Shown: positions 43,573-51,496 of the stretch, in pieces
Numbering within the stretch: position 1 is the first letter of the stretch
How the letters are laid out: each line of letters begins with the position of its first letter
Source of the DNA: Pseudanabaena sp. FACHB-1998
GTDB lineage: Bacteria > Cyanobacteriota > Cyanobacteriia > Pseudanabaenales > Pseudanabaenaceae
DNA length: 64,000 bases
Assembly (NCBI RefSeq): GCF_014696355.1
Contig: NZ_JACJQA010000051.1
Location: 1 to 64,000, forward strand
Reading direction: 5' to 3'
The notes under the pieces: model-generated
What the model was told of the DNA's origin: nothing
What the model saw: the letters and a program-made list of their open reading frames with translations, nothing else
Databases searched by the model: none
Made by a program: the position numbers and the translations under genes

Positions 43573-44124
43573 ATGACTATTGAGGAGCTAAAAAACTTGA
43601 CAACAGCGAATGACGCAAAGAAGTTGCAAGCTTTATGGACTATTTTGGATCATTACAAATGGGGAGTACTTGCTTCTCATCAAAAAGATGAAGCTAATAA
43701 CGATATTGCGGTTCCATCTTTCATTTTTTTTGCCAGTTTAAATAACCTGATTTTGTTTGTTACTCCTCCTAATGCAGCATTCCGTCAGTATGAGAATGTA
43801 GTTGCTGGCAAGGTGTTCTCTTTTTTGGTAGCTAATACAGAATTGTTTGACTCCGATCCTCAACAATATGCTCGATTTTTAATTCGGGGTAAAGTTGACC
43901 CATGCGAAGACATGAAACGGGAGTATTACTTGTCTATATGCCGTCAAAAGATTCCTAACAATCCTGTTTTAGGCACAAATCCTGATGTTTTGGTGCTAAC
44001 TCCAACCTTTGTACAGCATGGTTTACGCTCTTCTGTTTCGGAAGGCTATGAGGCTGTAACAGTTGAGGTCACTCTTCCTGAAGGATCTTTGGACTTAGAG
44101 GGCAATTACGTCGAATTTCTTTGA
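43573..44124 (+). CDS. FMN-binding split-barrel-like (PNPOx-type) protein, first copy
   Basis: This protein of about 183 residues starts at the ATG at 43573 (GGAG seven bases upstream). Its beta-rich core resembles pyridoxamine-phosphate-oxidase-like split barrels: YKWGVLASHQ, VPSFIFFASLNNLILFVTPP, then AFRQYENVVAGKVFSFLVAN and ARFLIRGKVDPCED. Proteins of this fold bind FMN, F420 or haem. The C-terminus GSLDLEGNYVEFL recurs in the next gene. With the radical SAM enzyme it could carry out a redox step on a transported molecule. Family assignment is by pattern only. Confidence 0.55.
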   Translation: MTIEELKNLTTANDAKKLQALWTILDHYKWGVLASHQKDEANNDIAVPSFIFFASLNNLILFVTPPNAAFRQYENVVAGKVFSFLVANTELFDSDPQQYARFLIRGKVDPCEDMKREYYLSICRQKIPNNPVLGTNPDVLVLTPTFVQHGLRSSVSEGYEAVTVEVTLPEGSLDLEGNYVEFL

Positions 44125-44228
44125 ATCTTACCAAGATGGTTTCCCTTATTAAAGGAGATCATCTTAAGTGATTATAAGCATCCTCCAAAGAACGAAATTG
44201 GTATTGCCTTGTAGGCTAAGAGAATAAA

Positions 44229-44756
44229 ATGGCAAAAGATATAAGAAGCAGTTTGAGTAAATGTTGGGAGTTTGCAGATAATTTAGCCCCTAAATTCAAA
44301 TGGGGATTGCTTGCTTCTGCTTCCTATCTTGATGAAGTTGAAACTTCGTATTTCTATTATGTCAGGCACAATGATGCGTTGTTAATGACAATTGCTAAAG
44401 GTTGGCGGCAGTTGAAGAATATTGAAGCAGATAGAACGTTCAGTTTTCTAATCTCTAATCCAGAAGTACTTGGTGAAGATCCTGAGTCATATGTTCGACT
44501 CTTCCTCCGTGGAAAGTTTACAAAGGTTTCCATTGACTCCTCAATATTTCGCCATCTTTATCCTATCTATATTGCAAATAATTGGGATGTTGCTATTGAT
44601 TCTTTAGAGTATTTATGTGTTTTCACACCAATTTATCTTGAATATAGTTATAAGACTGCCCTACCAGAGTTTAAGGATGTTAAAGGAATTCTTAATCTCG
44701 ACAAACAAAAGTTTGATTTGGATGGTAACTATATTGATGATTCTTTTATAGGTTAG
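44229..44756 (+). CDS. FMN-binding split-barrel-like protein, second copy
   Basis: This 175-residue paralogue of the preceding protein keeps the same core order: FKWGLLASASYL, DALLMTIAKGWRQLKN, DRTFSFLISNPEVLGEDPES, VRLFLRGKFTKV. It ends in FDLDGNYIDDSFIG, matching the -DLEGNY- end of the first copy. Identity is modest, so the duplication is old and the two probably have distinct roles or form a heterodimer. The permease gene follows within about 15 bp. Confidence 0.55.
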   Translation: MAKDIRSSLSKCWEFADNLAPKFKWGLLASASYLDEVETSYFYYVRHNDALLMTIAKGWRQLKNIEADRTFSFLISNPEVLGEDPESYVRLFLRGKFTKVSIDSSIFRHLYPIYIANNWDVAIDSLEYLCVFTPIYLEYSYKTALPEFKDVKGILNLDKQKFDLDGNYIDDSFIG

Positions 44757-44769
44757 TTAGGTGATTTTG

Positions 44770-45651
44770 ATGCTTACAATTCGTTCACATATTATTGAGG
44801 CTTTTCTTGCCATCATTCTATCTTTGATACTAATTGGAGCATCAGAGTCCATTATTGGTGTAGACGTGGCGCGTACTCTATTAGGCACAAAACCTTCACA
44901 AGCAGAAGTGGTGGCTCTGGAGCGTGAACTAGGACTAGATCGACCTTTCTTTGAGAGGCTTCTAGTTCGGACGGTAAAGGCATTTCAGGGAGATTTAGGA
45001 GAGAGTTACACTTTTCGTCAACCTGTTACACCGCTTCTTATTTCATCCGCAAGTAATTCACTAAAACTAGTATTACCGTCGTTACTAATTGGTGGTGTGT
45101 TGGGAACAATCTTAGGAATTGTCGTTGCATACTATCCAAAGCAGGGAAAATTTTTACTAACAGTAGGAGCCTCTTTTGCACTTTTGCCTTCGCTAGTGCT
45201 TAGTACCTTGGTTGTTTACGGATTAGGATTTCAATTAGGATGGATTAAGCCATCTTACTCAGTAGCAGTAGTACTTTTGTCACTCGTACCGCTTTTTATA
45301 GTAGCCCTAACCGTTTACCAAGAATATGTGCAAATTTTGTCTAGTAACTACACAAGAGCATCTCGCTCATGGGGCTTTCCTGAATGGCAAGTGGCCCTTT
45401 ATTCGTTAAAAGTTGCGGCAGTTGCTTTGGTGACTAGCCTGACAAACTTGTTGCTTTATCTTTTGACTGCTACAGTTTTTATAGAGATTTCATTTTCTCT
45501 GCCTGGTTTAGGTACTTTGCTCTTGAACGCTACCGAACGATTGGATTATCCAATTATTACAGGTATTTCTTTTGCGATCGTACTTGTATTTAGTTTAATG
45601 AACGTTCTGTCAGCCATTACTTTATATGCTCTCGATCCTCGCACTCGATAA
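44770..45651 (+). CDS. Peptide-type ABC permease, OppB/DppB-like
   Basis: This protein of about 293 residues has six membrane segments and the binding-protein-dependent transport signature. After the first segment is the typical GASESIIGVDVARTLLGTKP/LERELGLDRPFFERL region of OppB-type permeases. The EAA-like loop is YTRASRSWGFPEWQVALYSL (coupling helix to the ATPase). It ends in a cytoplasmic tail with LYALDPRTR. The ATG at 44770 is chosen over a GTG at 44761. It overlaps the second permease by 26 bp. Confidence 0.88.
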   Translation: MLTIRSHIIEAFLAIILSLILIGASESIIGVDVARTLLGTKPSQAEVVALERELGLDRPFFERLLVRTVKAFQGDLGESYTFRQPVTPLLISSASNSLKLVLPSLLIGGVLGTILGIVVAYYPKQGKFLLTVGASFALLPSLVLSTLVVYGLGFQLGWIKPSYSVAVVLLSLVPLFIVALTVYQEYVQILSSNYTRASRSWGFPEWQVALYSLKVAAVALVTSLTNLLLYLLTATVFIEISFSLPGLGTLLLNATERLDYPIITGISFAIVLVFSLMNVLSAITLYALDPRTR

Positions 45652-46417
45652 ATTGCCTCAAAAAAAGTTGCTTGTATGCCTCTTTGCAGTAATAGTGGTA
45701 TTGTTACCATTATTTTATTTGCCTGATCCTCTAGTTCAAAATCCTGATTTACGATTTTTGCCTATGCGCTTGCCATTTTTTCTAGGTACAGATAATTTAG
45801 GTCGAGATTTAGCGTCTAGACTATATTTTGGCTTTGGCAGATCGTTGGGCTTAGTGGCTTTGACTATGCTAACCACTTTATTGATTGCAATTCCTGCTGG
45901 TTTATTAGCAGCAAAAGATCGTTGGGCTGGAAGTGTTTTAGAAGTTATTTCAGGGGCGATCTGGTCAATTCCGACTTTTATCGTTGGATTAATTGTATTT
46001 ATTGGACTCAAAGGTGATTTGGTTGAGATTAAGTTTGCGATATTGGGCTTTTTCAATTGGGTACCAATATATCGTTCCGTGAGAGATATAACTAAGCAAG
46101 TCCAACCATCTAATTACATTTTATTCTCTAGAGCAATGGGAATGAGTGAATGGAATCTATACAAAAATCAAATATTACCCAATGTATTGCCTTTTGTATT
46201 TCCAATAGTTCTTCTTAACCTAGTTTCATTATTTGAAGCTGAATTAGTACTTGCCTTTCTTGGACTTTCGTATCCAGATCCTACTCCAACTTTAGGGGGA
46301 ATATTACGTCAGGGAATAGCTTATCTAAATACAAATATGATTTTGTATCCATCCATTTTATTGGCGTCAACAACATTTATAGTTATATTACAGTACCAAA
46401 ATATTAAGGATAGATAG
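45626..46417 (+). CDS. Peptide-type ABC permease, OppC/DppC-like
   Basis: This 263-residue permease pairs with the OppB-like protein. The N-terminal membrane segment is followed by the family hallmark LGTDNLGRDLASRLYFGFGRS (here from FFLGTDNLGRDL). The EAA-type loop is SRAMGMSEWNLYKNQILPNV. The C-terminal SYPDPTPTLGGILRQG is the usual OppC signature near the substrate path. Five to six hydrophobic segments are present. The 26-bp overlap with the preceding gene ensures coupled synthesis. The histidine kinase gene starts only 4 bp after its stop, linking the transporter and the signalling module in one operon. Confidence 0.88.
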   Translation: MLSILALDKLPQKKLLVCLFAVIVVLLPLFYLPDPLVQNPDLRFLPMRLPFFLGTDNLGRDLASRLYFGFGRSLGLVALTMLTTLLIAIPAGLLAAKDRWAGSVLEVISGAIWSIPTFIVGLIVFIGLKGDLVEIKFAILGFFNWVPIYRSVRDITKQVQPSNYILFSRAMGMSEWNLYKNQILPNVLPFVFPIVLLNLVSLFEAELVLAFLGLSYPDPTPTLGGILRQGIAYLNTNMILYPSILLASTTFIVILQYQNIKDR

Positions 46418-46421
46418 AGTT

Positions 46422-48350
46422 ATGCAACAAAAACATGATCGCGAATCTGAATGGCAGACTTTTGTGGATCAAGCTTACGAACTTACAAAAATAGTCTTGG
46501 GAGAAGAAGAATCAGCAACTGATATACGTTTAATTCTGGAGATTTTTTCCCATTTAACTGGTTCTTATAGTATAGCTTTACCACTTAAAGTAATTGAATC
46601 AATTAAAACTGAAGTAGAGGTAGAAGATATAAATTGGTTTTTAGATCGACCTCATCAGTGGAATTTTACTGTGTCTGGTGGAGTATATCATGCTTGGAAA
46701 AGAGGAACGATTTCCGAGAAAAGAGCAGAAGAATTATTGATCAAAATTCCAAAAGGTTTCGAGAAGAATTTTGATGATTTATGGGATTGCTCAACCGATT
46801 TTATTATGAAGCTTTGTAATGCCAATTATGGTAGCACTGAGGGAGATTTTATCGTAAATTGTATTTTTAAAAAACAAGAAATTATTAGTCATGACGAATT
46901 GCGATCTATTGATCTGGAAGAAAAAATTGTTCATGGTGGCGGAGAAGTTAATAAATATGATAAATATCACTTATATATTGTTCCACTAATACAAGATGGA
47001 CTCTACTTAGGTTTAGGTTACTTTAGTGTGAATTGTGAAGATAAGTCCAAGAAAGTAGTAAAAGAAATAAAGAAACTAGAGAAATTACTTCAAAATTTTG
47101 TCGTTCCTAATCTTGCTAAAGAGCAAATGAGTCGAGCAATTGAAATCCCAGAATGGAGAACAGAACTGGCAGAAAATGGTGATTTTGAATCCTACGCTAG
47201 AAATATATTAAAAAGTGCATTTCATCTACCTTTAGTGGAAGAAGATTATCCAAAAGGTTACACTGACGAAATGGTTGAATGGGAAGTAGAATACAATAAA
47301 TACAAATTTAATTTTTGGGTTCCAGAATGGTTCATTAGTAACGAAAAATTAAAAGATTGCACAAAAAAAAGACTAGTAAATGATTACTTAAATCCAATTC
47401 AAGAAATAGAAAAAGATTTTAGTACAGCAAGAGAACATGCAAAAATTAGGGCTGATAATGATAAAGAAAGATCTATTGCACATATGCAAAAATCTTTGTA
47501 TAACTCTCTTGCCTTAAAATTAAATGAATATATTAGTCAGACTTATATCAAAAAGAGTAAAACTCCACCAATCAACTTGATACGGTCTGAATCTATAGCT
47601 TATTTTATAAGCTTTTCTAATTTAATGAGACAGAAAGGTAACTTCAATTTCGATTCTAAAAAATCTGAGGTTGATTCCGCTTTTTATTTTGAATATCCTA
47701 TAATTTATTTTATTAAATGTATTTATCTAATAACATTTGTTATGATAGACAATGAAGATACAATTAAATATGAAACTTCACGAGACTTGATTGAATCAAT
47801 AAATAAGTTTGTTGATTCGATAATTAAGGAAAATGACGACATATACATTGAAGATGCTTTTCATAAATTATATTCCGATGTAGAATCCGATATGCTAGCT
47901 AAGTCTTTGATTGAATCTAACTTAGATTTTCATACTTTAGAAGAAATAAATATTAGAATACCTTCAAGTAATAAAAGTATATTCTTCCCATTATTTTTAT
48001 GTTTCTTTGAACTTTTCTCAAATATTAATAGACATGCATGGAGATTTAAAAAGACAGATGTTTTATTTAAGGTCAATAACAATGAGCAATACATCATCTT
48101 TAGCTCGTCGAATGATGGTGAAACTCCTCAAGAAACATTAAGTATTATTGACTTTTATAAGTCTAAAGAAAAATATCAAAATAAATGTGTGTTAAGGATT
48201 ATTGACGAAAACATATTATCTTTATTTTCAAGCCATCTTCGAGTAGCAGTTAGAGAACCCAAAGGTGGAAGAGACCAAGGGGGATTTGCGTCATATATAC
48301 TTTTTAGTGATAAATTATTTACTGTAGGACGAAATAATGAAACAATTTAA
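46422..48350 (+). CDS. Divergent histidine kinase with GAF-like sensor region
   Basis: This 642-residue protein has no membrane segment. Residues 1-240 include a GAF-like stretch (YHLYIVPLIQDGLYLGLGYF near 185-205). An H-box-like segment SIAHMQKSLYNSL carries the likely phosphorylated His354. The C-terminal region holds GHKL-type motifs: N-box FFELFSNINRHAW (Glu530 to His538), a degenerate G1 (SSNDGETPQE) and G2-like GGRDQGGFASYILF. All are weaker than in standard kinases. A long helical insertion separates H-box and N-box. It starts 4 bp after the permease gene and overlaps a receiver gene downstream by 14 bp. The likely job is to sense an internal signal and phosphorylate the receivers at 48337 and 51496. 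Confidence 0.65.
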   Translation: MQQKHDRESEWQTFVDQAYELTKIVLGEEESATDIRLILEIFSHLTGSYSIALPLKVIESIKTEVEVEDINWFLDRPHQWNFTVSGGVYHAWKRGTISEKRAEELLIKIPKGFEKNFDDLWDCSTDFIMKLCNANYGSTEGDFIVNCIFKKQEIISHDELRSIDLEEKIVHGGGEVNKYDKYHLYIVPLIQDGLYLGLGYFSVNCEDKSKKVVKEIKKLEKLLQNFVVPNLAKEQMSRAIEIPEWRTELAENGDFESYARNILKSAFHLPLVEEDYPKGYTDEMVEWEVEYNKYKFNFWVPEWFISNEKLKDCTKKRLVNDYLNPIQEIEKDFSTAREHAKIRADNDKERSIAHMQKSLYNSLALKLNEYISQTYIKKSKTPPINLIRSESIAYFISFSNLMRQKGNFNFDSKKSEVDSAFYFEYPIIYFIKCIYLITFVMIDNEDTIKYETSRDLIESINKFVDSIIKENDDIYIEDAFHKLYSDVESDMLAKSLIESNLDFHTLEEINIRIPSSNKSIFFPLFLCFFELFSNINRHAWRFKKTDVLFKVNNNEQYIIFSSSNDGETPQETLSIIDFYKSKEKYQNKCVLRIIDENILSLFSSHLRVAVREPKGGRDQGGFASYILFSDKLFTVGRNNETI

Positions 48351-49836
48351 ATGCTTTATTGTTGATGATAGGGATGCCACATATGGATGGTATAGAATTA
48401 TCAGAGATTTTTTTCTTCTTCGAGATTACGTAAGTGATAATGTCAATGTTCGCAATCCTAATCCTGATAAAACTTCAATATTGTTTGAGATCTGCCGTCC
48501 AAATTTTATGGGTGAAATAAATAGAATTGATCAAAAACTTAGTGATGCTTTTACGTTATTAAAGAATAACAGATATGATTTTTATGTTATAGATCTCGAC
48601 TTGTCTGAAAATGAATTTTACGATTTACCTGACAGAGAAAAAAATGCTAAATATGGAGGTCTAAAATGTTTTAGTTATATAAACAACGATTCTCCTAAAG
48701 TTATTTATTCTGGATCAGATGAAACTAAGATATTATTTGACAACATAAAAATATTAAGTCCATTGTTTGAAAGACAAAAAGATATTTCTTTTATAAGAGA
48801 AAAAGTAATTGAAGATATTGTCGGCTTTGAGAAAAAAGTTGACCAATATCTTCTTAAAAAGCAGATTGAAGTTATTAATCGTCAAACTTATGAGTTAAGG
48901 CAAGAGCTTTACCTCAATGTTAAAAATAGTGAATGGCAAAACTGGGACGATGAGGCAGTTCCTGATAGCAGAGAAGATGAAGTAGATATTCAAGATTATT
49001 GGACTTTGCGATCATTATTCCCAAAGCAAGTTACTAAAATCACTCAGAATTCGGAGGATAGTGATTCGCGTGACTATATTAGTAATATTTTAGAATTTGA
49101 TTGGAAAGTAGCATTTAAATATATTTGCGATCATCCTTACAATGTTGAAAGCGTAGCTAAGTGTAAGATTAGTTCAGGAATCTTGGAAGCTTTAGAATTT
49201 AACGGAACTGGCAAGGGTTGTTCTTATCAGCCAATAACATCTATTTCTGAAAATTTTGTCTTTCAAGAATCATTTGACAAATTAAATTATCTTAAGAATG
49301 ATGTTCTTTCCAAATTTAGAATAGAGTTTTCTGAATTAAACTTCTGTGGAAAAGCTCCATCTGAAGAATCATCACTTGGATATATGAGAAAGTTCGGAGA
49401 AACATTTGGATTTTATTCTGGAGATTTAGTTTATCTAAACCAGATAGCCGCGCGTAATAGAATTCATGTCTCTGATTGTCTTCCTTGCCTAAATATTAAC
49501 GAATCTGATAAAGAAATTATATTTACTTGGAGATATTCTGATGTTGTTGCAGAAACCAAAAAATTCAATCCAAAGCTCCTGAGCAAATTAGATCTCCAAA
49601 AAGTAGATGTTGGCAACTTATACATTCTTGACGATGAAGGGATGAGAGATGCTTCAAAAATTGTTTGTCTAAGATACAAGGGTAAATTAGAGTTGCAAGC
49701 AGGTAGAAACTTAATTTCTACTGAAGGGAAAAATCCATCTTTTGTTAAAAATGCCGAAGGGTGTGAAAATTGCACTGAACTTAGAATTACAATACCAAGA
49801 CCTAACTTCAATCTTAAATCCTGCGAAATATGTTAA
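48337..49836 (+). CDS. Receiver-like protein with large unknown effector region
   Basis: This 499-residue protein has N-terminal residues resembling a receiver: KCFIVDDRDATYGWYRII (Asp10, Asp11), YDFYVIDLDLSENEFYDL with candidate Asp86, and KVIYSGSDETK. A long acidic insertion (about 30-70) separates the first strand and helix. The remaining 330 residues are unrecognised, with a Cys-rich end (AEGCENCTELR, KSCEIC) that might bind a metal. It is made from the same message as the kinase (14-bp overlap) and overlaps the next gene by 7 bp. It is probably the output of the kinase; the type of output is unknown. Confidence 0.55.
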   Translation: MKQFKCFIVDDRDATYGWYRIIRDFFLLRDYVSDNVNVRNPNPDKTSILFEICRPNFMGEINRIDQKLSDAFTLLKNNRYDFYVIDLDLSENEFYDLPDREKNAKYGGLKCFSYINNDSPKVIYSGSDETKILFDNIKILSPLFERQKDISFIREKVIEDIVGFEKKVDQYLLKKQIEVINRQTYELRQELYLNVKNSEWQNWDDEAVPDSREDEVDIQDYWTLRSLFPKQVTKITQNSEDSDSRDYISNILEFDWKVAFKYICDHPYNVESVAKCKISSGILEALEFNGTGKGCSYQPITSISENFVFQESFDKLNYLKNDVLSKFRIEFSELNFCGKAPSEESSLGYMRKFGETFGFYSGDLVYLNQIAARNRIHVSDCLPCLNINESDKEIIFTWRYSDVVAETKKFNPKLLSKLDLQKVDVGNLYILDDEGMRDASKIVCLRYKGKLELQAGRNLISTEGKNPSFVKNAEGCENCTELRITIPRPNFNLKSCEIC

Positions 49837-50780
49837 AGATTAGAATTTTTGACTCTAAAATTGGATCTGGCTCTAGAGGATTTACAATCTCACAACTTGC
49901 GAAAAAATATAATCTTTTAGAATATTCTTTACTTGCAAGTAGCTGGCAAGATGTCGATAAAACAAGATTAGTTGATGAATCTAGTACTTGTCCAAATATC
50001 TTCTTTATACATATCAGCGATCAGATACTGGGGATAGATACTCCTTATGTTGAATTCTTTAATTACATTGTTGAAACCTTACCAAGCTCACTTGTAGTGA
50101 TTTACTCGGGTGGTACATTAATTAAAACCGAAACAGACGAAGGATTTGAATTAAATGTAGATCGCTCCTCTACTATTTGGAACCTAAAACTAGAGCAACA
50201 GACTATTTCCAACTTTTGTGTAATTCAATATCCTGTTTCTAATGGGAATGAGATGAACTTGGAGATGGCTCTTGAGGCTTATACATTAGGAAATAACAAA
50301 GAAGAGTTCTTTCAAATTTTGCAAGGAGAAAAGCTTGAGATTCTTCCTGCACTTTCTATTCTTTGTCAGGGTTATCTAGCAGTTCATACTGATTTTGATA
50401 ACCATGAAGTTACAACAGCTTTAGAAAAAATGGGATGGATAGATTTTAACAACTCAAGCGAATATTCCTCAATAATTAGTCAAGATGTTTTAAATAAAAA
50501 ATCAGTAGTTCAACAAATAAGTTGGTGGTTATACCCATTTGCAGAAATGAATTTACAAGGTTCATCTATTCTAGATGAAATCAAGAAGAAGATCGAAAAA
50601 GAATGGAATGAGAAGAAATGTGGAAAAGTTTGTGATTGTATTCTCCAGCTCTTAGATTTACTGAAAGGAAAAAATCTTGAAGATCCATTAATAGTTGCTC
50701 GTGCCTATGTTTCGATCGCCAATAGACTTGAAAATAAATATCAAGTAGTTAACTTAACAGGAATCGCCCCTCTTCCATGA
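49830..50780 (+). CDS. Unknown protein of the kinase module
   Basis: This 316-residue protein overlaps both neighbours (7 and 4 bp). The first 110 residues alternate strands and helices (RIFDSKIGSGSRGFTISQLA; NIFFIHISDQILGID; SSLVVIYSGGTLI), loosely like a receiver or flavodoxin-type fold without its active residues. The second half is helical and charged, ending LEDPLIVARAYVSIANRLEN. It shows no known motif. Genomic position suggests an adaptor between the kinase/receiver pair upstream and the receiver pair downstream. Confidence 0.4.
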   Translation: MLKIRIFDSKIGSGSRGFTISQLAKKYNLLEYSLLASSWQDVDKTRLVDESSTCPNIFFIHISDQILGIDTPYVEFFNYIVETLPSSLVVIYSGGTLIKTETDEGFELNVDRSSTIWNLKLEQQTISNFCVIQYPVSNGNEMNLEMALEAYTLGNNKEEFFQILQGEKLEILPALSILCQGYLAVHTDFDNHEVTTALEKMGWIDFNNSSEYSSIISQDVLNKKSVVQQISWWLYPFAEMNLQGSSILDEIKKKIEKEWNEKKCGKVCDCILQLLDLLKGKNLEDPLIVARAYVSIANRLENKYQVVNLTGIAPLP

Positions 50781-51496
50781 CAAAGCCGAAAGCAATATTG
50801 ACACTCAAAGGTGATCCTGTTAGTACGTCAGCAATCGTGACAATATCAGCTTGTCTAGAAATAGAGCAACAAGCGATCTTCCCTGCCGATGTAATAAATT
50901 TGAGTCGCTATTGTAAACTATCCCCCTTAATTATCACTACCAACCAAATAAAATATCTAGCCTCGCTTCGTCTCCATGGATTTGGCGGTGGTATTCTTGT
51001 CTTATCCGCAGAATCCTTCAGTAAACTGAAAGAAAAGCATCGTATCTTACGTTGGAGTCAAGGCAGTCATGAAGCCTGTCAGTACCCCTACCAACTAATA
51101 GATATCCTCACCAAGGTTCTAAACCTACAACCATTATTAGATACTAAACTCAAACAGCTTCAAAAAGAACTAAAAACTAATCCTAAAGCAATACTAAAAA
51201 CTAAAATTGCTCCTTGCTTAAAGCGCCTTACTGAACCTAATCATAATCTAGAGTACGAACTTGATACCCTATCGATCGTTATTAGAGATATTTGCGATCG
51301 CACCCCCGCTGCCCGCCATGCTCGCATAGAAATTAACCAACAAACTGCCCAAATTCAAGAGCATTTCCGTTACTGGATCGAAACCGTGCGCTCAGAACAA
51401 ACTTGTAACTTAGAACAGATAGCAATATTACAACAAGTTTTCAATGGTTGGGGTGATACGATCTCGCAAAATGGTGAAGCGTTGAGTTTAGACTAA
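50777..51496 (+). CDS. Receiver-like partner protein, third copy
   Basis: This 239-residue protein has the same two-part design as the partners at 25468 and 38162. A strand/helix region of about 115 residues (KAILTLKGDPVSTSAIVTIS; LSPLIITTNQIKYLASLRLH; GGGILVLSAESFSKL) lacks the phosphoacceptor. A helical second half follows (DTKLKQLQKELKTNPKAIL; RHARIEINQQTAQIQEHFRY). It overlaps its neighbours by 4 bp and 1 bp and directly precedes the receiver gene. Sequence similarity to the other two is weak by eye; architecture and gene order are the argument. This gene contains a HIP1 site, unlike the rest of the module. Confidence 0.45.
   Translation: MTKPKAILTLKGDPVSTSAIVTISACLEIEQQAIFPADVINLSRYCKLSPLIITTNQIKYLASLRLHGFGGGILVLSAESFSKLKEKHRILRWSQGSHEACQYPYQLIDILTKVLNLQPLLDTKLKQLQKELKTNPKAILKTKIAPCLKRLTEPNHNLEYELDTLSIVIRDICDRTPAARHARIEINQQTAQIQEHFRYWIETVRSEQTCNLEQIAILQQVFNGWGDTISQNGEALSLD

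Noticed and set aside
43558-44756. Reading the two split-barrel proteins as RiPP precursors
   Set aside because: Too long, with a clear folded beta core and no leader/core boundary.
48337-49836. Metal-dependent nuclease at the Cys-rich C-terminus
   Set aside because: Only five cysteines in a loose arrangement and no catalytic motif; not enough to name a function.
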